A stretch of 8,430 nt of DNA from Dehalococcoidia bacterium (GTDB lineage: Bacteria; Chloroflexota; Dehalococcoidia; GIF9; AB-539-J10): contig PWUO01000068.1 of the NCBI GenBank assembly GCA_003562555.1, forward strand, positions 1 through 8,430. Reading direction: 5' to 3'. Below, one piece after another: positions 7,745 through 8,430 of this stretch. The notes beneath the pieces were generated by a model. That model was not told where the DNA came from, searched no databases, and saw only the letters and a list, made by a program, of their open reading frames with translations. Numbering within the stretch: the stretch's first letter is position 1; each line of letters begins with the position of its first letter. Position numbers and translations under genes: made by a program.

Positions 7745-8430
7745 CGAACCAGCCCGTACCTGGAGCGGTCTACCTCGGAGAGAACACCTGCGTGTTCTCT
7801 GTCTGGGCGCCGTTCGTCCAGGATGTCGCCGTCAGCCTACTCCCGCCGATCGACCGAATCGTGACTTTATCGCGGAGAGACCGTGGTTACCATACGGTGA
7901 CAGTCACCGGCGTTCCCGCAGGAACGAGGTATCTCTACGTGCTTGACGGAAGCATCGAGCGTCCTGACCCGGCTTCACGCTACCAGCCCGAGGGCGTACA
8001 CGGACCGTCCGAAGTGTGTTCCACAGGCTTCGAGTGGACCGACCAGTCCTGGCGTGGCATTCCCCTGCACGAGTACGTGTTGTACGAGCTTCACGTGGGG
8101 ACGTTCACGGAAGAGGGAACCTTTGATGCCATCATTCCGCGCCTGCCACGGCTTCACGACCTTGGAATCACCGCAATCGAGTTGATGCCGGTAGCCCAAT
8201 TCTCCGGAGAGAGGAACTGGGGTTACGATGGAAGCTACACCTACGCGGTGCAGAACAGCTACGGTGGGCCGGAAGCCCTGAAGCGACTCGCAAACGCATG
8301 CCACACAGCCGGCATGGCTGTGGTGCTTGACGTCGTGTACAACCACTTCGGTCCCGAGGGCAATTACGCCGCCGAATTCGGCCCATACTTCACGGACAGG
8401 TACCAGACCCCGTGGGGCAGAGCGATGAAC
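7741..8430 (+). CDS. treZ: Malto-oligosyltrehalose trehalohydrolase (GH13_10), N-terminal part (partial)
   Basis: The frame is open for 230 codons to the window edge with no stop. TreZ hydrolyses the alpha-1,4 bond next to the terminal trehalose of maltooligosyl-trehalose and releases trehalose; the substrate comes from TreY. Residues 1 to about 95 form the CBM48-like N-terminal domain (FSVWAPFVQDVAVSL, then GTRYLYVLDG and RPDPASRYQPEGVHGPS). The barrel follows with YELHVGTF (115-122), LGITAIELMPVAQF (141-154), NWGYDG (159-164), NSYGGPEALK, and region I DVVYNHFGPEGNY (197-209), then GPYFTDRYQTPWG. These strings, above all ELMPVAQF and YNHFGPEGNY, are characteristic of TreZ. The nucleophile, acid/base and third catalytic residue would lie beyond the window, so activity cannot be judged. 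A typical TreZ has about 560-600 residues, so a little over a third is present. The start overlaps the glgB stop (ATGA). GlgX or GlgB are less likely because the region matches neither closely. Confidence 0.93.
   Translation, partial: MTNQPVPGAVYLGENTCVFSVWAPFVQDVAVSLLPPIDRIVTLSRRDRGYHTVTVTGVPAGTRYLYVLDGSIERPDPASRYQPEGVHGPSEVCSTGFEWTDQSWRGIPLHEYVLYELHVGTFTEEGTFDAIIPRLPRLHDLGITAIELMPVAQFSGERNWGYDGSYTYAVQNSYGGPEALKRLANACHTAGMAVVLDVVYNHFGPEGNYAAEFGPYFTDRYQTPWGRAMN

Noticed and set aside
1..8430. Search for a hidden mobile element, CRISPR array, defence gene, RNA gene or long repeat.
   Set aside because: Coding sequence of five recognised metabolic genes covers essentially the whole window, with no gap over 11 bases and no repeated blocks seen by eye.

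Overview
The window is one uninterrupted stretch of plus-strand coding sequence from a bacterial operon for alpha-glucan and trehalose metabolism. Five genes lie head to tail with essentially no intergenic DNA: the 3' end of glgE (1-318), a treS-mak fusion (330-3695), malQ (3692-5818), glgB (5819-7744), and the 5' part of treZ (7741 to the window edge). Two junctions are 4-base ATGA overlaps (3692-3695 and 7741-7744). At a third, the glgB ATG directly follows the malQ stop codon. The glgE/treS-mak junction has an 11-base gap holding a strong ribosome binding site. No tRNA, rRNA, mobile element, CRISPR array or convincing internal terminator was seen. The promoter and the end of the operon lie outside the window.

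The organism is a moderately high-GC bacterium (about 60% by eye, not counted). AGG, ATA and some TTA codons are used freely, which argues against a Streptomyces-like actinobacterium. The fused TreS-Mak, the one-domain-N-terminus GlgB and this type of MalQ occur in several phyla (for example Chloroflexota, Gemmatimonadota and some proteobacteria). I cannot place the organism more precisely from the sequence alone; Chloroflexota-like is a weak guess.

The genes fit together as two connected routes. In the GlgE pathway, TreS isomerises trehalose to maltose, the fused Mak domain phosphorylates maltose to maltose-1-phosphate, GlgE adds maltosyl units to a linear alpha-1,4-glucan, and GlgB adds alpha-1,6 branches. 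In the TreY/TreZ pathway, TreZ releases trehalose from maltooligosyl-trehalose made from glucan ends. TreY is not in the window and would be expected just downstream. MalQ disproportionates short maltooligosaccharides and maltose. Together these enzymes could run a closed trehalose-glucan cycle from one transcript.

All catalytic residues that fall inside the window are intact. The genes themselves are known families, and I found no undescribed system. The less ordinary points are the pairing of glucan-building and trehalose-releasing enzymes in one operon, the TreS-Mak fusion with a TTG start, and two adjacent GC-only hairpins around the treS-mak ribosome binding site.
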